From Flavobacterium sp. 9R (lineage in GTDB: Bacteria; Bacteroidota; Bacteroidia; Flavobacteriales; Flavobacteriaceae), in assembly GCF_902506345.1 (NCBI RefSeq), contig NZ_LR733413.1:2443893-2507892 (forward strand): a stretch of 64,000 bases of DNA, read 5' to 3'. The position numbers and the translations under genes are program-made. A model generated the notes under the pieces. The model saw only the letters and a program-made list of their open reading frames with translations, ran no database searches and was not told the DNA's origin. Shown here one piece after another: positions 54,517 to 63,000 of the stretch (position 1 is its first letter; the number at the start of each line of letters is the position of its first letter).

Positions 54517-57474
54517 TTAAAATTTAAGATTAAGACCAAATAGAATAGTACGCTGTCTAGGATAAATGGTTTTATCGACGCCATTATTAGTAATCTCAGG
54601 GTCTAAACCACTGTATTTTGTCAAGACAAAAACATTTTGAACTCCTGTAAACATTCTCAAACTAGTGCTTTCGTTCATTATTTTTCTAAAAGTATAGCCT
54701 AAGGTTACGTTATCCATTTTCAGGTAGGAAGCATTTTCGATATAAATATCAGACAACAATACATTTGAAGTGGTTTGGAAATTTGTATCTAAAATAGAAG
54801 AAGGAACATTGCTTAAAATTCCACCATTTTCCATCGCCTCATATTGCGCTCTAGAAGCGTCTACTGCGTTGAAAATTCGGTTTCCTATACTCGCTCTTAA
54901 GTTGAAAGAGAAATCAATGTCTTTGTAATTCATTGTAGAAGCAAAGCCTAAGGTCACATCTGGATCTGGGTTGTTATAGATGTAGCGGTCTGAATCATTT
55001 TTGATGTTATCTCCATTCAAATCAGCAAAAGCACCTTCAATAGCTTTTCCGTTGGTATCATACAATTGTTTGTACACATAAAAAGAATACGGCGTATATC
55101 CTTCTCTAAAAATCTGACCTGGTGTTCCCGTTCCTGCAATGTTATCGCCTACATAAATATCTGTTCCGTACACTAAATCTTTGATTCTTCGCTCGAATTT
55201 ACTTGCATTAAAATTGACATTCCAATTGAAATTTTCTGTTTTAATCGGACTAGCGTTCAAGGTAAACTCAATTCCTTTGGTTGTGAATGAACCTACGTTT
55301 TGGTACACACGGTTAGAGAAATTACTTCCGTCAGAGATAGCCGCATTTACCAATAAATCTTTGGCTTCTTTATAAAACACATCTACCGCACCCGTGATTA
55401 CATTGTTGAATACCCCAAAATCAAGACCCGCGTTGTACGAAACGGTTTCCTCCCATTTTAAGTTTTTGGTACGTTTGCTTGGCAAAGCAATTGGAAAATA
55501 AGCATTACCAAATTGGTATTGTGAATTACCTCCACCTAAATCGTATTTCTCTAAATAACCATTTGGATCAGGAATATCTTGTTGTCCAGTAATACCATAG
55601 CTCAAACGCAATTTCAAATCGGAAACCACATTACTGTCTTTAAAGAAATCTTCTTTTACTTTCCAAGCAAAAGCAGCAGAAGGGAAATTCCCCCAACGGC
55701 TTTCTTTTTCAAATCGAGAAGAACCGTCACGACGATAAGACAAGGTCAATAAATATTTGTTTTTGAAATTAATGTTGGATCTTCCAAAAAAGCCTAACAG
55801 TACGACATCCGTATTCAAAGTAGTTTCAGGGAAAGTCGAGGGTAGATCTGGGTTTAAGATGTTACCGGTATCGAATCGATTGGATTCGAATTTTTGATAC
55901 GAATGTCCGCCTGTTAGTTCAACATTAAAATCATTAAAAGTCTTATTATACACAAAATAGGCATCGATCAACTTATTTCTTCTTGTAGATTCAGAGTACT
56001 CATCTGTTCCGAAAGGAATATTATTATTGGATGGGGCCGAACCAGCATTGGCACTTACCAAACGACGTCTTTCTCCATTCGATTCATCAAAACCAAGATT
56101 CACCACAGCTCTCAATGAAGGCAAAAAGTGAAATTTATAATCGATTTCAAAATTCCCAAAAAGTCTATTGCTCTTTCCACGATCATTCGTTTGAAGCAAC
56201 TGCGCTACAGGGTTTCTTGCTGCAATAGCAATTAACGGATAATTTCCGTTGGCATCTACACCAGAAGTATACTCAAAAAACCCACCATAAGGAGCACCTT
56301 CAACACGAATGGGTTGTGTAGGATCAAAACCAATAGCGGCACCTTCAACTGCATCTGTAAAACGGTTTCTTTCATTGGCATAATTAGCAGAAAGTTTCAC
56401 CTTTAAATGATTTTCAAAAAAAGACGGGTTCATAACCAAACCTACCGTATTTCTTTTGAACTCATTGGTAATACGCAACCCTTGTTGATCGGTATTTCCT
56501 AAAGTTAAACTTGTTGGAATCACACCGAAAAGACTTCCTCTAACCGCTAGATTTTGATCTACTAAACCAGTATTGCGGTAAATTGCCTCTTGCCAGTTGG
56601 TATTGGCTGTGCCTAATTTATCTAAATCTTGTGGACGTACTTGAGCGATGGTATTTCTAAAAGCTGTTGGGCTCAATACATCAACGGTATTAACCAACTC
56701 ACCTGCACCAAACTGCACATTGTAGTCTACAGAAAGGGTTTTGCTTCCCTTTTTAGTCGTGATAATAATTACCCCGTTTGATGCACGTGAACCGTAAATA
56801 GCAGTTGCCGAAGCATCTTTCAAAACCGTCATCGACTCAACTGTACTTGGATTCAAAGAAGCCAAAAATGAAGCTGAACCCGTGTTGGTCGTGTTTTCAA
56901 GAGGCAAACCATCAATAACAATCAATGGGTCATTACTTGCAAATAACGAACTTCCCCCTCTAATTCTAATTTCGGATAAAGAACCAGGTGCTCCTGATGA
57001 ATTGATAGACAAACCTGCTACTCTACCAGTAAGCATATTTTCGGTAGAAACGTTTACCCCTTTGTTAAAATCTTTGGTAGCCAAAGTAGTTACAGAACCT
57101 GTAGCATCTTTTCTTTTTACAGAACCATATCCTACTTGCACTACTACCTCCTTAAGTTCATTGTCTTGTTCTTGCAAAAGAACAGTAAGCGAACTTTGTC
57201 CAGAATAAATCACGGTTTGTGATTTAAAACCCACAAACGACACTACGATTTGATCTCCTTTACTCACACTAGACAGCTGAAAAGCTCCAGAAAAATCAGT
57301 AGACGTACTAACTTTAGAACCCTTAACAACTAGATTGGCTCCAGGAATTGGTTGTTTGGTTGTATTATCAACCACCGTTCCAGACAATTTGTTTTGTGCC
57401 TGAACAAAAAACGGAACAAGGAGCAGTAAAAAGAACAATCTGAAATGCATTGTTTTCAAACTTTTTGTTTTCAT
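54517..57474 (-). CDS. susC-like: SusC/RagA-family TonB-dependent transporter of the galactan locus
   Basis: Outer-membrane importer of 985 residues. The order is signal peptide ending FFVQAQ, carboxypeptidase-D-regulatory-like domain (LSGTVVDNTTKQPIPGANLVVKG), TonB box (LKEVVVQVGYGSVKRKDATGSV), plug (LIVIDGLPLE, TVLKDASATAIYGSRASNGVIIITTKKG), and barrel ending LFGLNLKF. It is the first gene of the reverse galactan operon, divergent from the GntR-type regulator. Confidence 0.95.
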   Translation of the reverse strand: MKTKSLKTMHFRLFFLLLLVPFFVQAQNKLSGTVVDNTTKQPIPGANLVVKGSKVSTSTDFSGAFQLSSVSKGDQIVVSFVGFKSQTVIYSGQSSLTVLLQEQDNELKEVVVQVGYGSVKRKDATGSVTTLATKDFNKGVNVSTENMLTGRVAGLSINSSGAPGSLSEIRIRGGSSLFASNDPLIVIDGLPLENTTNTGSASFLASLNPSTVESMTVLKDASATAIYGSRASNGVIIITTKKGSKTLSVDYNVQFGAGELVNTVDVLSPTAFRNTIAQVRPQDLDKLGTANTNWQEAIYRNTGLVDQNLAVRGSLFGVIPTSLTLGNTDQQGLRITNEFKRNTVGLVMNPSFFENHLKVKLSANYANERNRFTDAVEGAAIGFDPTQPIRVEGAPYGGFFEYTSGVDANGNYPLIAIAARNPVAQLLQTNDRGKSNRLFGNFEIDYKFHFLPSLRAVVNLGFDESNGERRRLVSANAGSAPSNNNIPFGTDEYSESTRRNKLIDAYFVYNKTFNDFNVELTGGHSYQKFESNRFDTGNILNPDLPSTFPETTLNTDVVLLGFFGRSNINFKNKYLLTLSYRRDGSSRFEKESRWGNFPSAAFAWKVKEDFFKDSNVVSDLKLRLSYGITGQQDIPDPNGYLEKYDLGGGNSQYQFGNAYFPIALPSKRTKNLKWEETVSYNAGLDFGVFNNVITGAVDVFYKEAKDLLVNAAISDGSNFSNRVYQNVGSFTTKGIEFTLNASPIKTENFNWNVNFNASKFERRIKDLVYGTDIYVGDNIAGTGTPGQIFREGYTPYSFYVYKQLYDTNGKAIEGAFADLNGDNIKNDSDRYIYNNPDPDVTLGFASTMNYKDIDFSFNLRASIGNRIFNAVDASRAQYEAMENGGILSNVPSSILDTNFQTTSNVLLSDIYIENASYLKMDNVTLGYTFRKIMNESTSLRMFTGVQNVFVLTKYSGLDPEITNNGVDKTIYPRQRTILFGLNLKF

Positions 57475-57653
57475 TAAATTGATTTGTTAGTTATTATTTT
57501 TTTGAATATTCCAAAAAAGCAACAGAACCGTTTCTGAATCAAAAAATTAGTTTATCCTAGTTTTGGTTGCTAAAAAATGATAATCCTAATTTTTTATGTT
57601 TTTTGTAACAAAAACGTTTTATTTTTCTATTTTTTTTGTGAAATATTAAAATC

Positions 57654-57704
57654 CAAAATTATACGAAGGATTATGTTTTACATACCAGTACCTACCAGTT
57701 TTTT
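57654..57704. promoter_or_regulatory. Divergent susC/regulator promoter region with GntR-type operator
   Basis: For susC (reverse), -7 box TAATTTTG (complement of 57654-57661) is 19 nt from the operator CATACCAGTACCTACCAGT at 57681-57699, the same geometry as at galM. For the regulator (forward), the same operator lies just upstream of a weak -7 TATATTG at 57707-57713, so the protein probably controls itself as well. The predicted susC leader is about 170 nt. The rest of 57475-57653 shows A/T-rich sequence only. Confidence 0.7.
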
Positions 57705-57734
57705 TGTATATTGCGAAAAATAAATTACCAACCT

Positions 57735-58733
57735 ATGAAATACATCACTGTCCAAAACAACCAAGGCGTACCCAAATACAAACAAATAATTCAATCGATT
57801 GAGAAAGCCATCGAATCGGAAAAATTAGTCAAAGGAGATCAACTGCCTTCGGTAAATAAAGTGTGTTTAGCACACGATTTGTCTCGAGACACTGTACTAC
57901 AAGCTTATGATGAATTAAAGAAGCGAGGCATTGTATTTGCTATACCTGGCAAAGGTTATTACATAAAAAGTGTGGAAATAAATATCAAACAAAAAATATT
58001 TTTACTCTTTGACGAATTGAATATTTTCAAGGAAGATTTGTACAATTCATTTTTAGAAAATATCGGAAAAAACGTTCAGGTTGACATTTTTTTTCATCAT
58101 TTTAATTTTCAATTTTTTCAAAAAGTCATCGCAGAAAATAATGGCAACTACACCAAATATATTATTATGCCCACCGCTTTTGAAGAAGCGCATACCACAA
58201 TAAAAAACCTACCAGTAAATGATGTCTATATATTAGATCAAACCAATTCTGATTTATTTTCCTACCCTTCAATTCATCAAAACTTTATTCAAAACATTTA
58301 TGATGGCCTTTTGGAAGGAAAATCTAGATTGGATAAGTACAAAAAGCTCATTATCATCTTCCCGGGATTTAGAGAACCGCTGGGTATGAAAATCGGCTTT
58401 TTAAACTTTTGCAAGGACTTTGGATTTGAGGATGAAGTAATTACAGAGTTCAAACACCGAAGCATCACGCCTGGTGAAGTCTACGTCATTCCAAGTGATC
58501 GCGATTTGGTAAGGGTAATTGAAAAGGCAAAATCACAACAGCTTACTATAGGTCAAGACTACGGAATCATTTCGTATAATGAAACGCCACTAAAGAAAAT
58601 TGTCGAAAACGGCATTACGACCATCTCCACTGATTTTGAACAAATGGGTAAAATTTTAGCAGAAATGATTTTGAAAGGGCGAAAGGAACAAATAGAAAAC
58701 ACATGTAAATTGCTATTGAGAAGTTCGCTTTAG
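57735..58733 (+). CDS. GntR-type regulator with periplasmic-binding-protein-like sensor
   Basis: Predicted regulator of the galactan locus. The ATG at 57735 is used; the longer reading starts with TTG. Residues 1-75 form the GntR winged helix (VPKYKQIIQSIEKAIESEKLVKGDQLPSVNKVC, DLSRDTVLQAYDELKKRGIVFAIPGKGYYI). Residues about 85-330 look like a LacI/periplasmic-binding-type sugar sensor (DYGIISYNETPLKKIVENGITTISTDFEQMGKILAEMIL). The effector is probably galactose or a galacto-oligosaccharide (inference). It stands alone, divergent from susC, with the repeated operator between them. Confidence 0.9.
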   Translation: MKYITVQNNQGVPKYKQIIQSIEKAIESEKLVKGDQLPSVNKVCLAHDLSRDTVLQAYDELKKRGIVFAIPGKGYYIKSVEINIKQKIFLLFDELNIFKEDLYNSFLENIGKNVQVDIFFHHFNFQFFQKVIAENNGNYTKYIIMPTAFEEAHTTIKNLPVNDVYILDQTNSDLFSYPSIHQNFIQNIYDGLLEGKSRLDKYKKLIIIFPGFREPLGMKIGFLNFCKDFGFEDEVITEFKHRSITPGEVYVIPSDRDLVRVIEKAKSQQLTIGQDYGIISYNETPLKKIVENGITTISTDFEQMGKILAEMILKGRKEQIENTCKLLLRSSL

Positions 58734-58762
58734 AATAAACCAAAAGAATTGAATTTTTAAGG

Positions 58763-58797
58763 AAAGGATCTTACTTGTTTTGGTCCTTTTTCTTTTT
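58763..58797 (+). terminator. Terminator after the GntR-type regulator
   Basis: AAAGGATC (58763-58770) pairs with GGTCCTTT (58782-58789) with one G-U pair and an 11-base loop; a T-rich tail follows. Confidence 0.65.
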
Positions 58798-58889
58798 TAT
58801 CAAATTACGATTTTTAAAGCAACCATATTATCATATCCGTATAAAAACTAATAAAAAAATATAAATATAATTTCCTTGGTTATGTGAAT

Positions 58890-58930
58890 TAAATTTGCTT
58901 CATTTGTAAATGTATTTTTTACACTTATTA
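58890..58930 (+). promoter_or_regulatory. tkt promoter with candidate Nudix-regulator operator
   Basis: -7 box TAAATTTG (58890-58897) is followed by TGTATTTTTTACACTTATTA at 58911-58930. The same pattern, TGT(A/C), five bases, (A/T)ACACTTATTA, stands before the Nudix regulator (62548) and before susC (62956). Its location downstream of the -7 box fits a repressor. No clear -33 box is visible. Confidence 0.6.
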
Positions 58931-59014
58931 TTAAACGCAACGAAACAAGTCCTTTAGAATATTCTATATAAAAACTGTCGTTGAAAAAAGACACGTAATT
59001 TAATATCATTTACT

Positions 59015-61066
59015 ATGAATCATAATATTGAAAAAAAAGCTGCCGATAACATTCGAGCACTAGCGATAGCAATGGTCGAAAAGGCCAAATCAGGTCATCC
59101 AGGAGGAGCTATGGGTGGAGCCGATTTTTTGCACGTCTTATATACAGAATATATAAAGTTTGACCCTAGCGATATGGAATGGATCTTTAGAGATCGCTTT
59201 TTTATGGATGCAGGTCATCTTTCCGCTTTATTATATGCACAATACTATTTACTAGGCCACTACGAAAAATCGGATTTGGAAAATTTTAGACAATGGAAAT
59301 CTGTTACACCTGGTCATCCAGAAGTTGATGTAAAAAGAGGCATAGAAAACACCTCTGGACCACTAGGACAAGGACACGTTATGGGAATTGGAGCCGCCAT
59401 TGCCGCAAAATTCCTAGCAGCACGATTTACAGGCCTTTTTGATCATAAAATTTACGGTTTCATTACTGATGGTGGCATACAAGAGGAAATTTCACAGGGC
59501 GCAGGAAGAATTGCTGGACACTTAGGCCTGAATAATTTCATTATGTTCTATGATTCTAATAATGTTCAACTGTCGTCTATGACTGATGAAGTTACAACAG
59601 AAGATACCGCCAAAAAATATGAAGCCTGGGGATGGAATGTACTAACAATCGATGCACATAATTATATCGAAATCAAAAAAGCACTAGACTTTGCCAATGC
59701 TCAAACCGAAAAACCTACACTGATTATTGGTAACACCATTATGGGGAAAGGTTGTGTAACAGCCCAAGGTGAAATGTATGAAGGAGAATGCGAACTGCAC
59801 GGAAAACCAATTGGTGCAACCAAAGCCGATTTTACCAAAACATTACTAAATCTTGGAGCCAATCCCGAAGATCCTTTTGCAAAATTCGAAGCCGTAGACG
59901 CTTACTACCAAACCGTCCTTGCCGAAAAAAGACAAGAAGCCGCTACAAAAAAAGAAGCCTATAAAAATTGGGAAAACCAAAACCCTGCTTTGGCTCAAAA
60001 ACTTAACGCATTCTTTTCGGGAAAAACACCTGAACTCGATTTTGGCAGTATCATTCAAAAAAACAATGCAGCTACTAGAGACGCCTCGGCAGCAGTACTG
60101 AGTTATTTAGCAGAAAAGGTAGAAAACATGATTGTATCCTCAGCCGATTTATCCAACAGTGATAAAACGGATGGCTTTTTGAAAAAAACAACTGTACTGC
60201 AAAAAAACAATTTCAAAGGTGCCTTTTTACAAGCTGGAGTAGCCGAATTAACAATGGCTGCTATCGCAAATGGTATGGCTTTGCATGGAGGTGTGATTCC
60301 AGTAGTAGCAACTTTTTTTGTGTTTTCCGATTATATGAAACCTGCCATTCGACTATCGGCTATTCAAGAACTACCTGTAAAATATGTTTGGACTCACGAT
60401 TCCTTTAGGGTTGGTGAAGATGGACCAACCCATCAACCTATCGAACAAGAAGCTCAGATACGATTAGTTGAAAAAATAAAAAACCATTCAGGTCGTCAAA
60501 GTTTTCTAGCCTTACGTCCTGCAGATGCTATAGAAACATCAGTAGCTTGGGAAATGGCGATGCAAAACACCACTAGCCCAACTGGATTAATTTTATCACG
60601 ACAAGAAATTAGCAGTATTCCAACCCAAGGCGACTCATACGCAGCAGCAAGTCAAGCAAAAAAAGGAGGCTATTTGGTAAAAAAGGTAAGCCAACCCGAT
60701 ATAACATTGGTTGCAAATGGTTCAGAAGTAGCAACTCTACTAGACGCCGCTACTATTCTTGAAAAAGAGACTGCTCTTAAAATCAATGTAGCCTCAGTCA
60801 TTTCTGAAGGACTTTTTAGAAACCAATCCATCGAATATCAAGAAAGCATTCTTCCAAGCAATCAATTAACTTTTGGATTAACCGCTGGTCTTCCCGTAAA
60901 TCTTCAAGCATTGGTCGGATCAAGAGGAAAAGTCTTTGGTTTAGAACACTTTGGCTATTCGGCTCCTGCCCAAGTATTGGACGAGAAATTCGGGTTCACA
61001 AGCCAAAATATTGCTAACGAAATCAAAAACTATTTATCAGAACAAAATTATTCAACTCAAAAATAA
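59015..61066 (+). CDS. tkt: Transketolase
   Basis: Transfers two-carbon units between sugar phosphates in the non-oxidative pentose phosphate pathway, using thiamine diphosphate. The 683 residues are full length. [15 protein letters not shown] (H28), [16 protein letters not shown], the cofactor motif [10 protein letters not shown]...YDSNNVQLS (D152 to N183), and the pyrimidine-domain [20 protein letters not shown] are all visible. It is followed by transaldolase after 5 nt. With the operator shared with susC, a pentose-utilisation role beyond housekeeping is likely. Confidence 0.95.
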   Translation: MNHNIEKKAADNIRALAIAMVEKAKSGHPGGAMGGADFLHVLYTEYIKFDPSDMEWIFRDRFFMDAGHLSALLYAQYYLLGHYEKSDLENFRQWKSVTPGHPEVDVKRGIENTSGPLGQGHVMGIGAAIAAKFLAARFTGLFDHKIYGFITDGGIQEEISQGAGRIAGHLGLNNFIMFYDSNNVQLSSMTDEVTTEDTAKKYEAWGWNVLTIDAHNYIEIKKALDFANAQTEKPTLIIGNTIMGKGCVTAQGEMYEGECELHGKPIGATKADFTKTLLNLGANPEDPFAKFEAVDAYYQTVLAEKRQEAATKKEAYKNWENQNPALAQKLNAFFSGKTPELDFGSIIQKNNAATRDASAAVLSYLAEKVENMIVSSADLSNSDKTDGFLKKTTVLQKNNFKGAFLQAGVAELTMAAIANGMALHGGVIPVVATFFVFSDYMKPAIRLSAIQELPVKYVWTHDSFRVGEDGPTHQPIEQEAQIRLVEKIKNHSGRQSFLALRPADAIETSVAWEMAMQNTTSPTGLILSRQEISSIPTQGDSYAAASQAKKGGYLVKKVSQPDITLVANGSEVATLLDAATILEKETALKINVASVISEGLFRNQSIEYQESILPSNQLTFGLTAGLPVNLQALVGSRGKVFGLEHFGYSAPAQVLDEKFGFTSQNIANEIKNYLSEQNYSTQK

Positions 61067-61071
61067 AGATT

Positions 61072-61728
61072 ATGAAATTTTTTATTGATACTGCCAATCT
61101 AAAAGATATTAAAGAAGCCAACGATCTTGGCATTTTAGATGGGGTAACCACTAATCCATCATTGATGGCCAAAGAAGGAATTACAGGAGCGGAAAACATC
61201 TTGGCTCACTATGTAAAAATTTGTGAATTAGTAGATGGCGATGTAAGTGCCGAAGTTATTGCCACAGATTTTGAAGGCATGGTTGCCGAAGGCGAAAAGT
61301 TAGCCGCTTTGCATCCTCAAATAGTAGTAAAAATTCCGATGATCAAAGAAGGAATCAAAGCTATAAAATACTTTACAAATAAAGGAATAAAGACCAATTG
61401 CACCTTGGTCTTCTCTGCAGGACAAGCTCTGTTAGCGGCAAAAGCTGGTGCAACGTACGTTTCTCCTTTCATAGGACGCTTAGATGATGTCTCTACAGAC
61501 GGTATGACTTTAATTGAAGATATCCGATTAATTTATGACAACTACGGCTTTGAAACTCAAATTTTAGCAGCCTCCGTTCGCAACGTAATGCACATTGTAA
61601 ATTGTGCAAAAACAGGAGCCGATGTAATTACAGGACCATTGAGTGCCATTGAGGGATTATTAAAACACCCCTTAACCGACATTGGACTAGCTACCTTTTT
61701 GGCTGATTATCAAAAAGGCAATAGCTAA
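61072..61728 (+). CDS. tal: Transaldolase, short TalB/MipB (fructose-6-phosphate aldolase-like) type
   Basis: Transfers a dihydroxyacetone unit between sugar phosphates. The 218-residue protein belongs to the short decameric-type subfamily. Schiff-base Lys is K87 in [42 protein letters not shown] and [11 protein letters not shown] are typical. The sequence alone does not prove transaldolase over fructose-6-phosphate aldolase activity, but pairing with tkt supports transaldolase. Confidence 0.93.
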   Translation: MKFFIDTANLKDIKEANDLGILDGVTTNPSLMAKEGITGAENILAHYVKICELVDGDVSAEVIATDFEGMVAEGEKLAALHPQIVVKIPMIKEGIKAIKYFTNKGIKTNCTLVFSAGQALLAAKAGATYVSPFIGRLDDVSTDGMTLIEDIRLIYDNYGFETQILAASVRNVMHIVNCAKTGADVITGPLSAIEGLLKHPLTDIGLATFLADYQKGNS

Positions 61729-61766
61729 ACTAGAAAATATAGAAGTTTAATTTTTGGTTTTAATTG

Positions 61767-61801
61767 AAAAAGCCCTGACGTTTTTTTTGTCAGGGCTTTT
61801 T
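61767..61801. terminator. Strong bidirectional terminator between tal and the Nudix regulator
   Basis: 13-bp perfect stem AAAAAGCCCTGAC (61767-61779) with GTCAGGGCTTTTT (61789-61801). The A and T runs at the ends allow termination in both directions. Confidence 0.92.
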
Positions 61802-62491
61802 TTATAGATTAAGAACAAAATCATTCAGGAGTTTTTCTTCATACTTTTCTTTATCAAAACGATACAAGTAAGAACCTTTTCGTGAAGATTGCATGTCTTT
61901 TTCATCCAGTTTTATCAATATATCAAGCGAATTAATTTTACTTATAAAATTACGCTTATCGAGTTCTTTACTCAAAATCGCTTCATACAATTCTAACAAT
62001 TGTCGCATCGTAAACTTTTCTGGCAAAAGTTCAAAACCTATAGGTTTTATCGAAGTTCGATAACGCAATCTTCGGATGGCATTACGCAACATTTTGTCGT
62101 GGTCAAAAATTAATTTTGGAGCTTCGGCCATGCTAAACCATTGAGCATGATAATTTTTAATCAACTCTTTGTTATGATTTTCTATATTGATCAAAGCATA
62201 ATACGATACAGAAATTGTTCGCTCAACAGGATCACGGTCAATTTCGCTGTAAGCGTACAATTGCTCCATATAAATATCATTCAGTCCTGTATAAGTATTC
62301 AAAATACGGATGGCCGCTGAATCCAAAACCTCATCATTTTTTAAAAATCCCCCTATCAAAGACCACTTCCCTTTCTCAGGTTCAAAGTCTCTTTTGATCA
62401 AAAGTATCTTTAACCCTTCGGCATCAAAACCAAAAATGATACAATCTACTGCTACTAAAATTTTATCGGTATCACTATACTTGTTGAGCAT
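61802..62491 (-). CDS. Nudix-type transcriptional regulator (AraR/NrtR-like)
   Basis: The 229 residues have a Nudix-like domain (about 8-140) and a C-terminal winged helix (LLPEKFTMRQLLELYEAILSKELDKRNFISKI). The Nudix box reads GGFLKNDEVLDSAAIRILNTYTGL and lacks the acids of active hydrolases, so it is a sensor and not an enzyme. It is a paralog of the 36506 protein (shared LLPEKFT, GKW(A/S)L, ISYYAL-type segments). Between tkt-tal and susC it probably responds to a pentose or pentose phosphate; an arabinose regulator would fit (inference). Confidence 0.88.
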   Translation of the reverse strand: MLNKYSDTDKILVAVDCIIFGFDAEGLKILLIKRDFEPEKGKWSLIGGFLKNDEVLDSAAIRILNTYTGLNDIYMEQLYAYSEIDRDPVERTISVSYYALINIENHNKELIKNYHAQWFSMAEAPKLIFDHDKMLRNAIRRLRYRTSIKPIGFELLPEKFTMRQLLELYEAILSKELDKRNFISKINSLDILIKLDEKDMQSSRKGSYLYRFDKEKYEEKLLNDFVLNL

Positions 62492-62547
62492 AATTCTTTT
62501 TTTTGGTAAATATATAAACTTCTATTTGTTTTTAGTGAAATAATTAA

Positions 62548-62567
62548 TGTCAAAAAAACACTTATTA
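62548..62567. promoter_or_regulatory. Candidate operator upstream of the second Nudix regulator
   Basis: TGTCAAAAAAACACTTATTA matches the tkt and susC copies at the TGT and at all ten bases of ACACTTATTA, with the same 5-base spacer. It lies 56 nt before the regulator start, suggesting autoregulation. Confidence 0.55.
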
Positions 62568-62744
62568 TTTTGTCTTTTGTAAATTCTACCTACTTCTGAA
62601 AGCTAAAATCATAATTATGAAGCTTTTTATAAGTACCTAAGTTGTAAAATTAAATAAAATAATTAAGAAATACCTTATAATAAATAGATTTTAAAAGGCT
62701 TTGGAAACGAAATTTCGAAAACGTTATAGCTTTTTTTAAAAAAA

Positions 62745-62765
62745 TTACGAAAACGATTTTCGTAA
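62745..62765. promoter_or_regulatory. 21-bp palindrome in the regulator/susC intergenic region
   Basis: Arms TTACGAAAA (62745-62753) and TTTTCGTAA (62757-62765) are perfect inverted copies around CGA. A second, smaller palindrome CGAAATTTCG is at 62708-62717, followed by AAAACG. Probably a site for a different dimeric DNA-binding protein. The rest of the 509-nt region (62492-63000) is A/T-rich with no gene. Confidence 0.5.
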
Positions 62766-62790
62766 AAGAAAAACAGCTTTTTATTAAAAA

Positions 62791-62805
62791 GTGTATATTT
62801 TACAC
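62791..62805. promoter_or_regulatory. GTGTA-N5-TACAC palindrome, possible extra site
   Basis: Perfect 5-bp arms around TATTT. It shares TGTA-N5-TACA with the tkt-type operator but lacks CTTATTA, so it may be a variant or weaker site. Confidence 0.35.
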
Positions 62806-62914
62806 AAATAATTAATTAAAAAAGACACTTTTTTAAAACAAACTTCAAAAGGAAATCTTAAATAAGTACGCAAAATTAAAAAATCTGTTTTTTTATCAAC
62901 TTTTTTTTGTCAAA

Positions 62915-62975
62915 TATATTTGTTTACAACAATTTTTTTTAATTATATTTACAAATGTAAAAATAACACTTATTA
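62915..62975 (+). promoter_or_regulatory. susC promoter with candidate Nudix-regulator operator
   Basis: -7 box TATATTTG (62915-62922) is a perfect TAnnTTTG match. TGTAAAAATAACACTTATTA (62956-62975) lies downstream of it and 25 nt before the ATG. TTTACA-AA-TGTAAA (62948-62961) overlaps the operator as a further palindrome. Confidence 0.55.
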
Positions 62976-63000
62976 AACAAACTAATTAATTTAACCCAAT

